Below are positions 19,901 through 28,329 of a stretch of 56,527 nt of DNA, one piece after another; within the stretch, counting starts at the first letter, position 1; each line of letters starts with the position of its first letter. A program made the position numbers and the translations under genes. Source of the stretch: an uncultured Saprospiraceae bacterium (GTDB taxonomy: Bacteria > Bacteroidota > Bacteroidia > Chitinophagales > Saprospiraceae). The DNA is taken from positions 1-56,527 of the forward strand of contig CALKXE010000011.1 in assembly GCA_938003955.1 (NCBI GenBank). Reading direction: 5' to 3'. The notes beneath the pieces are model-generated. The model had not been told where the DNA came from. It did no database searches and saw only the letters and a program-made list of their open reading frames with translations.

Positions 19901-20291
19901 GAAAGGAAGGAAAAGTTATTGAATTGGTGCCTTTTTGAGTAATTCAGATGAAAACTTGGTCAATAATTTGAGCTCGCGTTTTATCTATTAATATCTCGCC
20001 TCCCTTTAATCTAAGGTCTAATGGACAAAATCTGACGTCGAATTATTGAATATTAAAACATCAAATAATCAAACATTTCAACATCTAGCTTAGATGTTAT
20101 TAAGGGTAATAGGCTCGAAATCTAATTAATCCCCATATATAATTCAACCAAAATCAACTTTTTAGCTACATTCTTCAGCAATGAACCAACAAATTCTATC
20201 TTTGTTAAATATTACTAAAATCGATGAATGTATTTTCATTGATAAATAATATAATTGATATTTACATTCTGAACAAAAAAGAATATTACAC
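19901..20291. other. Intergenic region between divergent mutS and tlpA-like genes
   Basis: About 390 bp of AT-rich DNA without a credible frame. It holds a perfect hairpin AACATCTA-GCT-TAGATGTT at 20080-20098 with no T-tract on either side. It also has short recurring words (ATCAAATAATCAAACATTTCAACATC) like those in the gap before the SelO gene. The -7 element of the downstream gene is entered separately. Confidence 0.5.
20197..20204 (+). promoter_or_regulatory. Putative -7 element of the TlpA-like gene
   Basis: TATCTTTG is the most frequent form of the TAnnTTTG element. The start site would be near 20210, giving a leader of about 80 nt. No clear TTTG is seen at -33. Confidence 0.5.
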
Positions 20292-21413
20292 ATGAAGTTC
20301 TATAGATTTAGTTTATTGGCCATTGTTGCCTTATTAATAGTGTCTTGTAAGTCAGCCCCAAGTGGTGCATTAGTTTTAACTGGTAAGGTAATGGATGCCA
20401 ATAACATGACCGTTCATTTCGATAGAACGATGCCAGACAATGCGAGCGAAGGTATTTTAAATACGAAGGCCGATGGAACAGGAAACTTCTCTTTTACTTT
20501 CCCAGAAAAGCTAAAAGCTGGTACTTATCGAGTAAGAGCAGGTGCAAAAGCTGCCGAAATACTTCTTAATGGTACTGAAACGTCTATTTCACTTGAAGGA
20601 GAATTAAAAAACTTCAGTGATCTTAACTATACTGTAAAAGGTGCACCATTAACTGAGAAGTATCTTGCATTGATCTCATCATACATGGCAAAGGAGGTTG
20701 ATACAAAAGCACTTGAAAACAAAGCTATGAATGAACTTGATCCGTTGATCGGCTACCAAGTATCTTCTAAGATGTTTCGTATGCGTCCAGAATTCCTACA
20801 CGTTCATAAAGCGGTAGCTTCTAGAATGACTACTACATACCCTGATCTAGAATTAACGAGAACTTTTGCAGCACAAGTCAATACTGTAGAGAGACAATAT
20901 ATCTCTAAACAAGCTTCTGAAAAAATCAAAGTGGGACAACCTGCACCAAATATTTCTCAACCTGGAGTTGATGGAAAAACAAGATCGTTAGCTGATATGA
21001 AAGGAAAAGTAGTTCTGCTTGACTTTTGGGCAAGTTGGTGTGGACCTTGTAGAAAAGCAAATCCGAAAGTAGTAGATGTTTACAAAAGATACAAAGACAA
21101 AGGATTTGATGTTTTCTCTGTTTCTCTTGATGGATTAGATAGTAGAACTAAAGCAAGATATGATGGCGAAGATCAAATCAAAATGCAAATGGATCGACAA
21201 AAAGAACGTTGGGTAGCAGCAATAGAAAAAGATAATCTCATATGGGATGCTCATGTAAGTGATCTCAAAAAATGGGAATCCGCTCCTGCTGCAGCTTATG
21301 GTGTAAAAAGTATACCTAAAACGTTTTTGATTGGAAAGGATGGAAACATCGCGTATATAAATCCTAGAAATAATCTAGAGGAAGTTGTGAAAACTCATCT
21401 TGGATTATTGTAA
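20292..21413 (+). CDS. TlpA/ResA-like thioredoxin-fold lipoprotein with DUF4369-like N-terminal domain
   Basis: This 373-residue protein has a lipoprotein signal with lipobox LIVSC (acylated Cys about residue 19), so it is anchored in the envelope facing the periplasm. Residues about 28-200 form a beta-rich DUF4369-like domain (TGKVMDANNMTVHFDR) and a helical linker. The TlpA-like thioredoxin domain follows (VGQPAPNISQPGVDGK, then WASWCGPCRKANP with redox Cys about 250 and 253). The cis-Pro loop is KSIPKTFLIGKDG. Such proteins reduce disulfides, for example in cytochrome c maturation; the real client is unknown. It is monocistronic with its own promoter and a strong terminator. Confidence 0.9.
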   Translation: MKFYRFSLLAIVALLIVSCKSAPSGALVLTGKVMDANNMTVHFDRTMPDNASEGILNTKADGTGNFSFTFPEKLKAGTYRVRAGAKAAEILLNGTETSISLEGELKNFSDLNYTVKGAPLTEKYLALISSYMAKEVDTKALENKAMNELDPLIGYQVSSKMFRMRPEFLHVHKAVASRMTTTYPDLELTRTFAAQVNTVERQYISKQASEKIKVGQPAPNISQPGVDGKTRSLADMKGKVVLLDFWASWCGPCRKANPKVVDVYKRYKDKGFDVFSVSLDGLDSRTKARYDGEDQIKMQMDRQKERWVAAIEKDNLIWDAHVSDLKKWESAPAAAYGVKSIPKTFLIGKDGNIAYINPRNNLEEVVKTHLGLL

Positions 21414-21458
21414 TTTTGTTTAGATCTAGATCTTAAGACAACGATACTAAAAAAACAG

Positions 21459-21497
21459 AAAAAAGGATTACTACTTAATTGTAGTAATCCTTTTTTC
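21459..21497 (+). terminator. Rho-independent terminator after the TlpA-like gene
   Basis: A stem of up to 16 bp (AAAAAAGGATTACTAC with GTAGTAATCCTTTTTT) closes a TTAATT loop and ends in a T-run. It is about 46 nt after the stop codon at 21413. The A/T flanks allow function in both directions. Confidence 0.88.
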
Positions 21498-21589
21498 ATG
21501 TGTTGCATTCAATTAGCATTACTTAAAATATCACTATTCCAGAGTTTCTTTGTTGATTATAACTTTTTCAATAGAATCGAATCGAACCA

Positions 21590-21685
21590 AGCCCAAAGGG
21601 CTGATCCCTATTAGCGATGTCCGACAGGGTATCGATAATATAATTACGCTATTTAAAAGCCTGTAGGGCTGATTCCGAACATCGC
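21590..21685. repeat. Pair of related hairpin-forming repeats
   Basis: AGCCCAAAGGGCTGATCCC (21590-21608) and AGCCTGTAGGGCTGATTCC (21658-21676) agree at most positions, and each can fold on its AGCC/GGGCT arms. Between and after them GCGATGT (21614-21620) and ACATCGC (21679-21685) are inverted copies of each other. The whole lies in the gap between the TlpA-like terminator and the next gene. It resembles REP-type intergenic elements; the copy number in the genome is unknown. Confidence 0.5.
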
Positions 21686-21787
21686 ACAATGAAAATTCAC
21701 GTTAAAATCAACAACATAAATCGAAAGTTAAAACATACATTATTATATCTAACCAAAATTCGAAATCGGTCCTTTTACCTTTATTAT

Positions 21788-21795
21788 TATTTTTG
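21788..21795 (+). promoter_or_regulatory. Putative -7 element that decides the next start codon
   Basis: TATTTTTG fits TAnnTTTG. Transcription would begin near 21801, which is downstream of the first ATG of the frame (21793). This supports the internal ATG at 21862, which is followed directly by a signal peptide. Confidence 0.4.
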
Positions 21796-21861
21796 ATTAT
21801 TCCCTACATTCCCCAATTAATATCTTTTATCTATCTTACAATCACAATTACAACCCAACTA

Positions 21862-22641
21862 ATGTGCAACTCAATAAAGTTAACCTTACTTTCTATTCTG
21901 TTTCCTATTTTCCTTCATGGTCAGTTTGATGTCAGCATTGGCACTGGCAGTATTTGGGTAGATGGTGATGTTGACATTTTATGCGGCATAGGAAGTGTAA
22001 ACTCATTTGATATTGCGGTAGATTATCAACTAATAAACCAATTCTATTTTGGAGCAAGTATTGGCTATGGTAATGCAAAAGGTTTAGAACAATTTGTGTC
22101 GTGGCAAGGAAAGTCACTTGGAGGTGGTCTACTAGAGCCTATATATCAAGACTATGACTCCTCAATATATGCTCCCTACCATTCTACTAACATCTTAACA
22201 TTTAGCCTAGGCTTATCTTATAAATTGTATTTGAGTCACGATAATCTATTTATTAAAGTTGGGGTTCGTGCAGGTTACTCCAAAGTCGACACCTATATGA
22301 ATCTGTATGATGCTGATAACAACATATACGAACTGCCACCATCATCAACAACGTCTTTTCAAGCTCAAGACCCTACATATCCACCTGAGTTATTTGACGA
22401 TAGTTTTGAAACTCACATGGATAATATTGGAACGGTATTCCAATACGGACCTCGTGCAAGCCTTGGTTTTAATATCACCAAAAATTCATATATCGGCATT
22501 GCTTATTCTATCCAAATATTAGATACAGATTATTTAGATGGCATAGCCTGGAGAACATCTCTAGATAAAACAAATAATAATGATATGATTCATCAAGCAA
22601 TGATTGAATATACGCATAGGTTTGGGACATTTAATTGGTAA
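21862..22641 (+). CDS. Predicted outer-membrane beta-barrel protein
   Basis: The frame opens at 21793, but the ATG at 21862 gives a normal signal peptide (MCNSIKLTLLSILFPIFLHG) and follows a -7 element, so the protein is about 259 residues. After cleavage the chain is made of alternating aromatic/hydrophobic strands separated by Gly/Asp/Asn turns (YFGASIGYGNAKG, LFIKVGVRAGYSKVD, GPRASLGFNITKNSYIGIAY). It ends HRFGTFNW, with a terminal aromatic as in outer-membrane barrels. I do not recognise the family. No terminator hairpin with a T-tract is seen after it; instead a hairpin belonging to a dispersed repeat starts 60 nt downstream. Confidence 0.75.
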   Translation: MCNSIKLTLLSILFPIFLHGQFDVSIGTGSIWVDGDVDILCGIGSVNSFDIAVDYQLINQFYFGASIGYGNAKGLEQFVSWQGKSLGGGLLEPIYQDYDSSIYAPYHSTNILTFSLGLSYKLYLSHDNLFIKVGVRAGYSKVDTYMNLYDADNNIYELPPSSTTSFQAQDPTYPPELFDDSFETHMDNIGTVFQYGPRASLGFNITKNSYIGIAYSIQILDTDYLDGIAWRTSLDKTNNNDMIHQAMIEYTHRFGTFNW

Positions 22642-22700
22642 GTGCAAAATCTATTGATAGACGTATTCATCAATAATGTTCAGAACGCTAGCTGCCTCGT

Positions 22701-22745
22701 CTTATACCGATTACTATTTCAGATGTCGGTTATTACATAACCGAC
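22701..22745. repeat. Dispersed repeat, copy A: shared 18-mer plus hairpin
   Basis: CTTATACCGATTACTATT (22701-22718) is identical to 30719-30736. It is followed by a perfect hairpin GTCGGTTAT-TAC-ATAACCGAC (22725-22745). In the second copy the 18-mer is also followed by an inverted repeat, with different sequence. Confidence 0.6.
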
Positions 22746-22752
22746 TTTCAAT

Positions 22753-22861
22753 ATCGAGTGTTTTCTTCAAATCGAGTGTTTTCTTCAAATCGAGTATTTT
22801 CTTCAAAAGCCATCTCTTGTACCATCTCTTGTACCCTCTCTCTCATCTCTCTCATCTCGGC
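22753..22861. repeat. 18-bp tandem triplication followed by pyrimidine-rich short repeats
   Basis: ATCGAGTGTTTTCTTCAA occurs at 22753-22770 and 22771-22788, and with one change at 22789-22806. It is followed by two copies of CCATCTCTTGTA and by CTCTCTCATCTCTCTCATCTC. With the hairpin before it, this fills most of the 304-bp gap between two convergent genes. No frame of interest spans it. Confidence 0.8.
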
Positions 22862-22945
22862 ATTACACCAATAAAATTAGTGACAAACTAAAACAGAGAT
22901 GGTATTACAAGAAATAAAAGTCTAAATCTAGTCTACAATTAGATA

Positions 22946-25114
22946 TTATTGATTTACCACATTGTAGGCCAACACATTATTACTGGAATCCTTAACCAAT
23001 AGTTTATATTTCCCATTATTAGGAATGATAGATGGTTTCCAATCTTCCTTATGTTTAACCTCTATTGCGCTGTATGCGATATCTGATACTGGATTATCCT
23101 CTGACTGGTATATCATTATGGCAAGAGGATATTTAGCACCTTCTAATTCTAGATGCTTCACATATATAAATGAAGTATCAGACACTAACCTAAAATCGTT
23201 TGAATGATGCAACACCTGCGAATCATACATTTTTTCGTATTGATAAGTGAGAATATTGAAATCACTCTCTACGAATGGTTTGCCTCCAACATTACACATA
23301 ATAGACTTCTTGGGTCTGTACTGATTATAATAGTCATTGCTATCAATTGATATACAGTTATTAAGCGAAACTTGATCTATTGACAAAACTGAAGACCGTC
23401 CATATTTCTCAATCAAATAAACTCCTAGAGGCTTCCAACCTCCAACCTGCATTATAGTGCCATGTCCATGACCGACATGAATAATAATCTTTTCATTTTC
23501 AGCTAATTGATCAATTTTAGATTCTAGGTTTAAAAACTGATTGTAATCTCTGATATTCATACCTCGTTCCATATCCTCAAATCCAACTGAGAATTCAACA
23601 CCTTCCATAGGTTTAACCTCTGTTTCCCAATTGGGCTCATACTTAGATTTGTTATCATATGAAATAAGCTCGTAACCTTGCTGTTTAGCCTCTAAGAGAT
23701 ATCTTAAAAATGTAGGATCTTTTATAGTCAAACTGTGTACATCGTCACTAGTCTGAAGTGCTTCTACACCAATTTTAGTATATCCTATCTTCTTCAGCTT
23801 TGGCAATAAATTAGCAATATATGCTCGATGAGACGGTGCAGTATGATCTTCATTGATTATTAAAATTTTAGCCTTCTTTGCCTTAGCTAAGATCAATCGA
23901 TCTGCATCAAATGGCACGTTTTCAAATTTAGGCTTATTTCCACTTGGAAAAAACTTAGACTCACTTACCTTATTCTTTTCTTGCGCAAGCCTCAAATTAC
24001 CTAAGTAGGAATAGTTTGTGAAATACTGATCATTATTAGACGTCTTATACCAAGGAGCTACTTCGCTATCTTCATAAGAAATAGTTACATCTACCCTTCT
24101 AGACATTGCCTTATCTTTTTGATTCTCATCTACTCCCATTCCTTTGCTATCGTAATTAATATCCTGATCAGGCAGGAGGAGTTTTAATTCTAATAGTATA
24201 TTCTCAGCACGTTTCTTAGATAGCTTATCATTATAATCTCGATTGTGGGTATTGTCTGTGTATCCAGTAACAGTTATGTTTTCTATTTTCTGAAGCAAAA
24301 CACTCTGGATATCCATTTTCAACTTTTCCAGTTTTTCTGGATCCAACTTATCATTATCACTTTCGAAATAATATGAAAACGGAGCCGATTCTAACTCTGA
24401 TACATATTCTTTATCGATACTCGTAAATTTCGTTGGCTGTTTATTTGTTTCGGAGAGATTGAAATTATCTAAATAGGCATATATGAATTTTCTATTTTCT
24501 CCCGAAGGAAATAGTTTAGAATCATAGTCAAACTGTATTATTTCATAAGGCTTACTTACGTCAAACACGATATTACATCTAGCCCATTCTTTATGGCTAC
24601 GCTCAGAGACCGGGACGACCAAGGTATCAGAATGGTTTAAATTCTGACTTTTTAAAATAACATTAATGAAAGTAGTTTTATATGAATCGACTTCTGGTTC
24701 TAGATAATACAAATTTTTATTAAATAAAATATCGAAGCTCAATTCATAACTTTGGTTGGCTAATAATTGACTTACCAATTTCGTTTCAACTGGCTCTGTA
24801 TACAATCCATTTTCATAATTTTTATTCAAGCCAAAATACATACCGAGGCACTGAGATGTAAAAAAGGCCTTATCCATATGTCTTGGGCAATCTTGTTTTC
24901 TAGGTAGTACTATGTCTGGCGTACCATGATTACTACGACTCCAAATCAAACTAGCATCATCAAATGTTTCACCCTTGTAGCCTCCGCACTCTGTTATAGA
25001 ATTAGGCTTTGGTACAGGTTCACCAAAGCCAGGATCAGCAAATAGATTTTGCGAAATTATATCGTTAGAAAATAAAAGAAATATGCAAATAGTAACTGAA
25101 ATTGATCGTAGCAT
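22946..25114 (-). CDS. Envelope protein: N-terminal beta domain + OmpA-like domain + Tiki/ChaN-like domain
   Basis: This 722-residue protein has a signal peptide (ending NDIISQ). Residues about 22-215 form a Cys-containing beta domain (NLFADPGFGEP, then YELSFDILFNK and YAYLDNFNLSE), like the ligand-binding sandwich often placed before OmpA modules in Bacteroidota. Residues about 240-345 are an OmpA C-terminal peptidoglycan-binding domain (ENITVTGYTDN, LSKKRAENI, MSRRVDVTISY). Residues about 410-590 resemble the Tiki/TraB/ChaN (EreA-like) fold: ILIINEDHTAPSHRAY, IGVEAL and IIIHVGHGHG give the conserved acidic/His positions. Family members are metal-dependent peptidases or haem-binding proteins; the activity here is not known. 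The C-terminal 120 residues are unassigned. The fusion is unusual. Confidence 0.75.
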   Translation of the reverse strand: MLRSISVTICIFLLFSNDIISQNLFADPGFGEPVPKPNSITECGGYKGETFDDASLIWSRSNHGTPDIVLPRKQDCPRHMDKAFFTSQCLGMYFGLNKNYENGLYTEPVETKLVSQLLANQSYELSFDILFNKNLYYLEPEVDSYKTTFINVILKSQNLNHSDTLVVPVSERSHKEWARCNIVFDVSKPYEIIQFDYDSKLFPSGENRKFIYAYLDNFNLSETNKQPTKFTSIDKEYVSELESAPFSYYFESDNDKLDPEKLEKLKMDIQSVLLQKIENITVTGYTDNTHNRDYNDKLSKKRAENILLELKLLLPDQDINYDSKGMGVDENQKDKAMSRRVDVTISYEDSEVAPWYKTSNNDQYFTNYSYLGNLRLAQEKNKVSESKFFPSGNKPKFENVPFDADRLILAKAKKAKILIINEDHTAPSHRAYIANLLPKLKKIGYTKIGVEALQTSDDVHSLTIKDPTFLRYLLEAKQQGYELISYDNKSKYEPNWETEVKPMEGVEFSVGFEDMERGMNIRDYNQFLNLESKIDQLAENEKIIIHVGHGHGTIMQVGGWKPLGVYLIEKYGRSSVLSIDQVSLNNCISIDSNDYYNQYRPKKSIMCNVGGKPFVESDFNILTYQYEKMYDSQVLHHSNDFRLVSDTSFIYVKHLELEGAKYPLAIMIYQSEDNPVSDIAYSAIEVKHKEDWKPSIIPNNGKYKLLVKDSSNNVLAYNVVNQ

Positions 25115-25177
25115 ATAAGTGTAATGGTTAGTATAGCCTTATAAACGTTTGATTTGCTATCAATATTTTGTCAGGAA

Positions 25178-25666
25178 TTACTTCTTCCTAGCCGCTATAA
25201 ACCTTAAAAACTTAACCCAAAAGTTCCATTCTGTCGACTTCTTATTATCAGTAAAATGATTCTCCATTTTATCAAACCCATCTTCTATCAATGCATTGTG
25301 CAGGTATTTCACAGCACATATCCACTTAATAGTTCCCCCTAAATCAGTATCCATATCTATGACATGGCTCACTTCTGTTTTACCAACTGATAACTCCTTA
25401 ATATCAAACTTGTGGATACCATTAAAACCCAATGGTCTAAAAAACCTGAATTGAATAATTTCATTAGGATCATATTTCTCTACTGAATATCTAATTGGGC
25501 CATGTCCTCCTTTAGCACCAACCTTTATCCCTCCTTTGAATTTCATTTTAGGCCAACTCTCTTTTGGCCAAATCATATCATTATCAGTTGATAGCGTTCC
25601 GAGCAGCCTAGCCACGTCTTTTTTTGATGCGTTTATAGTTCGAGTATGAATGTTTAGTACTTTCAT
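25178..25666 (-). CDS. SRPBCC (START-like) domain protein
   Basis: This 162-residue protein has no signal peptide. It opens with the first SRPBCC strand and helix (HTRTINASKKDVARLLGTL), continues with strands around GPIRYSVEKYDPNEIIQFRF and TEVSHVIDMD, and ends with the long C-terminal helix (HNALIEDGFDKMENHF). The fold binds hydrophobic ligands in a cavity; no ligand can be inferred. It is read in the same direction as the bestrophin gene upstream (79-bp gap) and the OmpA fusion gene downstream (63-bp gap). Co-transcription is possible, but no hairpin or clear promoter settles it. Confidence 0.75.
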   Translation of the reverse strand: MKVLNIHTRTINASKKDVARLLGTLSTDNDMIWPKESWPKMKFKGGIKVGAKGGHGPIRYSVEKYDPNEIIQFRFFRPLGFNGIHKFDIKELSVGKTEVSHVIDMDTDLGGTIKWICAVKYLHNALIEDGFDKMENHFTDNKKSTEWNFWVKFLRFIAARKK

Positions 25667-25745
25667 TTATTACAGATTTGAAACAGTAACTAAATATAAA
25701 AACTCAAAAGCAACAAAATAGTTGAAATGAAAATCGCAAGGTAAA

Positions 25746-26855
25746 TTACAATACAATCGAATTTTCCCAAACATAAGGCTCAGGAATTCCTTCATCATCA
25801 ATCAATTGACGGATATCAATCTCAATCCCTCGTGTCATATTGGTAATCGGGACATCATTCACTCCCCCTTCAAATGGATTTTCAGTATTTTCGCCTATCA
25901 TCTCTAGTGTATAAAACACCCAGGAAATCAATGCGCTAAACGGAATAGACAACCACACAAAATGTTTACCCATCACGTCATAAATCATATGAAAAAAGCC
26001 ACTTTCATGCCCATGTTCATGTTCCATCATGTCAATAAGAAATCCTTGACCAATACCTTGGAATGCATCCATAACACCAAAAGGAAGAAGTACAATGAAG
26101 ATCCAGATAAAATATTGATTGAGCGTAGCAAACTGTCTTGGGTATGGGAAGTTCTTGATCCGTTCTGATTTCCCTTGGAGAGTATACAATTCTTTGAGTA
26201 CATTCATCAACTCCATATGACGAAAATCCTCAATCAGACCTTTTTGCTTAAGTTCTTTGAGGTGGACTGATTGTAATCCCAATATTTGAGAAGCCCAATT
26301 CCCTTTATTTTTCAGTGCTGCCATTTCTTGGCTCGACAAATAAGGGGATATCGCTTCATTTTGAGGGATATCAGACTCAAGTAGAGCGTAGTTATTCTTC
26401 GCTCTAAACTTTGTATTCTGTTTGGAGTGAACATTCACTTCCCATGGTTTAGGTTGTCTCATCTGATACCTCAATGCCGTCATCCAGGCAACATGTCTCA
26501 TGATTATCACTTTGACAATAGATTTTATCTCTTCAGAAGACAATTTATCGGGTATATGATCATTTGTAATAAAATCCTTGATCATAATCGTCCATGTTCG
26601 GGACGTATTAACTATCCCTCCCCATATTTTACGAGCTTCCCATAATCTGTCGTAGGATGCATTGTTCTTAAAACCTTGTATAAATGCAACAGCTGTACCT
26701 AATAGACCAATTGGTAACCACGGAAGGTGCAACCACTTCCAATCCAACACATCAAACAGAAATACGGGTACGAATGAAATAAATAGAAAGATTAAAATAT
26801 ACTTGCTTGTCCAAGCTATCATTCCCTTTAATGGAAACACCTTTTTAGTATACAT
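25746..26855 (-). CDS. Bestrophin-family (RFP-TM) membrane channel protein
   Basis: This 369-residue membrane protein matches bacterial bestrophins (UPF0187/YneE type). The first membrane segment (YILIFLFISFVPVFLFDVL) is followed by the hallmark FKNNASYDRLWEARKIWGG, then conserved cytosolic helices, a second membrane pair (WIFIVLLPFGVMDAFQ and FVWLSIPFSALISWVFYTLE), and the acidic GENTENPFEGGVNDVP. The family forms pentameric anion or cation channels in the inner membrane. A His-rich loop (MEHEHGHESGFFH) sits between the last membrane segments. The ATG at 26855 lies about 25 nt after an inferred transcription start. Confidence 0.9.
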   Translation of the reverse strand: MYTKKVFPLKGMIAWTSKYILIFLFISFVPVFLFDVLDWKWLHLPWLPIGLLGTAVAFIQGFKNNASYDRLWEARKIWGGIVNTSRTWTIMIKDFITNDHIPDKLSSEEIKSIVKVIIMRHVAWMTALRYQMRQPKPWEVNVHSKQNTKFRAKNNYALLESDIPQNEAISPYLSSQEMAALKNKGNWASQILGLQSVHLKELKQKGLIEDFRHMELMNVLKELYTLQGKSERIKNFPYPRQFATLNQYFIWIFIVLLPFGVMDAFQGIGQGFLIDMMEHEHGHESGFFHMIYDVMGKHFVWLSIPFSALISWVFYTLEMIGENTENPFEGGVNDVPITNMTRGIEIDIRQLIDDEGIPEPYVWENSIVL

Positions 26856-26886
26856 GGGTTATATTTTTTGTATGAATATACTGGTT

Positions 26887-26894
26887 CAAATATA
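26887..26894 (-). promoter_or_regulatory. Putative -7 element of the bestrophin gene
   Basis: TATATTTG on the minus strand is a full match to TAnnTTTG, about 32 nt upstream of the ATG at 26855. A TTTG occurs upstream, but only 8 bp away and not at the 19-bp spacing. Confidence 0.45.
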
Positions 26895-27141
26895 TAGGAG
26901 CTCAAAGAAATAAAACTTTAAGCGATACAACTACGAAATATCCATTCTTTTCAAGTTTTATAAGATTGAGTAAATTAAATATAAAAAATCATTTTTTCAT
27001 TTCTTAATAAGAAACCTACGCCCAAACAGACAATTAAAGCATAAAAGGTTTCTTTCAAACAACTTGATCAATATTATTGATTTTCTTTACGCTTTGATTT
27101 AATCAAGAATCAAAACTAATGTTGCAAATAAAACGAACTAT

Positions 27142-28206
27142 ATGAAATTCATTTCCATCTTAGCTTTTACAATTTTAGCGTATACTGGCTATTCTCAAAA
27201 CTATAGCTCTGCAGAAAGTGTAGAGTGGGATCCGATAAACGAACAATGGCTCGTATCAAATGGATTTAACATAATTGCAGATGATGGATTGGGAAACAAA
27301 ACAATATTTAGCAATGATGGGACATCCTATGGACTGGAGGTAATGGGAGACGTTTTATACGGATTGACAGGAAGTGCACTTAAAGCGATAGATCTTAATA
27401 CAAAAGAAACTCTTTTTGAGCTAAATATAAGTGGTGCCGGATTCCTTAACGGATTGACTAATGATGGAGAATCTACATTATATGCCACAGATTTTAGCAA
27501 CAGAGAAGTAATTAAAATTGATGTCTCAGATATAAATCAACCGACGTATGAGACATTCATAAGCAATACTTTCGAGACGCCTAATGGTATACTATATGAT
27601 GGAGAAAATGACAGACTACTATATGTTACTTGGCAATCAAATGCTAAAGTAAAGGCAATAGACCTGACGACCAAAGCGATCACTACCATCGTCAATACAA
27701 ATCTTGATAACATCGACGGAATAGATGATGATGCTGAAGGTAATTTCTACCTATCATCATGGTCACCAGATATTATAACGAAATACAACCAAGATTTTAC
27801 TTTATCCGAAGTGATAACTACTCCTACTTTAAATAATCCTGCCGATATCGGATTCGATAAAGACAACATGGTATTGGCTATCCCAATGGGCACCGACGTC
27901 ATTTTTGTTTCTCTAGGAAATGTAGGTCTTACAGATATCGATAACGGTCGTATCGTTTTCGGCATCAATGAGAATCCAGTGCAAAACAATGCTCATCTCT
28001 CTATAGAACTAATCCAATCCGAAAAGGTAAAGGTTGAGATTCTAGACATGGGTGGGAGAACAATAGAAACTGTAGTCCAATCTGAATTATCAGCGGGGAC
28101 ACACTCATTTGATATTGACACTTCAAATCTACAGGCAGGAATGTATATCGTCGTGCTATATGATCAAAATGGTAACGTCATGAGTCAAAAACTCATTAAA
28201 GAGTAG
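27142..28206 (+). CDS. Secreted SMP-30/NHL-like beta-propeller protein with T9SS type A sorting domain
   Basis: This 354-residue protein has a signal peptide (ending AYTGYSQN). Residues about 20-260 are repeated propeller blades of the SMP-30/gluconolactonase or NHL type (GNKTIFSNDGTSYGLEV, FLNGLTNDGESTLYATDF, FETPNGILYDGENDRLLYV, DNIDGIDDDAEGNFYLSSW). No catalytic metal-site set is obvious, so a binding role is as likely as lactonase activity. The last 70 residues (IVFGINENPVQNNAHL ... AGMYIVVLYDQNGNVMSQKL) are a T9SS sorting domain. A 9-bp inverted repeat AAGAAACCT/AGGTTTCTT flanks 27009-27054 in the upstream region. A SelO gene follows after a 123-bp low-complexity gap. Confidence 0.85.
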   Translation: MKFISILAFTILAYTGYSQNYSSAESVEWDPINEQWLVSNGFNIIADDGLGNKTIFSNDGTSYGLEVMGDVLYGLTGSALKAIDLNTKETLFELNISGAGFLNGLTNDGESTLYATDFSNREVIKIDVSDINQPTYETFISNTFETPNGILYDGENDRLLYVTWQSNAKVKAIDLTTKAITTIVNTNLDNIDGIDDDAEGNFYLSSWSPDIITKYNQDFTLSEVITTPTLNNPADIGFDKDNMVLAIPMGTDVIFVSLGNVGLTDIDNGRIVFGINENPVQNNAHLSIELIQSEKVKVEILDMGGRTIETVVQSELSAGTHSFDIDTSNLQAGMYIVVLYDQNGNVMSQKLIKE

Positions 28207-28234
28207 CTGAATTATAGATTAATGTGTCAAATTC

Positions 28235-28322
28235 TTGAATTTCAAATAATTACACCTATCATTCAATTAATCCTTGAACTATTATGTCATTCAGTCATTC
28301 AATCTTTGAATAATCAATAATT
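28235..28322. repeat. Low-complexity 'TCATTCAAT' repeat cluster
   Basis: The gap between the propeller gene and selO is built from recurring words: TTCTTGAATTTCAAATAATTA, ATCATTCAATTAATCCTTGAA, GTCATTCAGTCATTCAATCTTTGAATAATCAATAATT. Units are unequal and diverged. It resembles the word clusters at 16811-16885 and 20041-20100 in style but not in sequence. Confidence 0.45.
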
Positions 28323-28329
28323 AAGAACC

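Noticed and set aside
20080-20098. AACATCTA-GCT-TAGATGTT hairpin as a terminator
   Set aside because: There is no T-tract on either strand and no gene ends nearby; it lies upstream of two divergent genes.
22676-22891. Plus-strand frame of 71 codons with repeated SSVFFKS words
   Set aside because: The repeats are explained by the 18-bp DNA tandem copies, and the composition is not protein-like.
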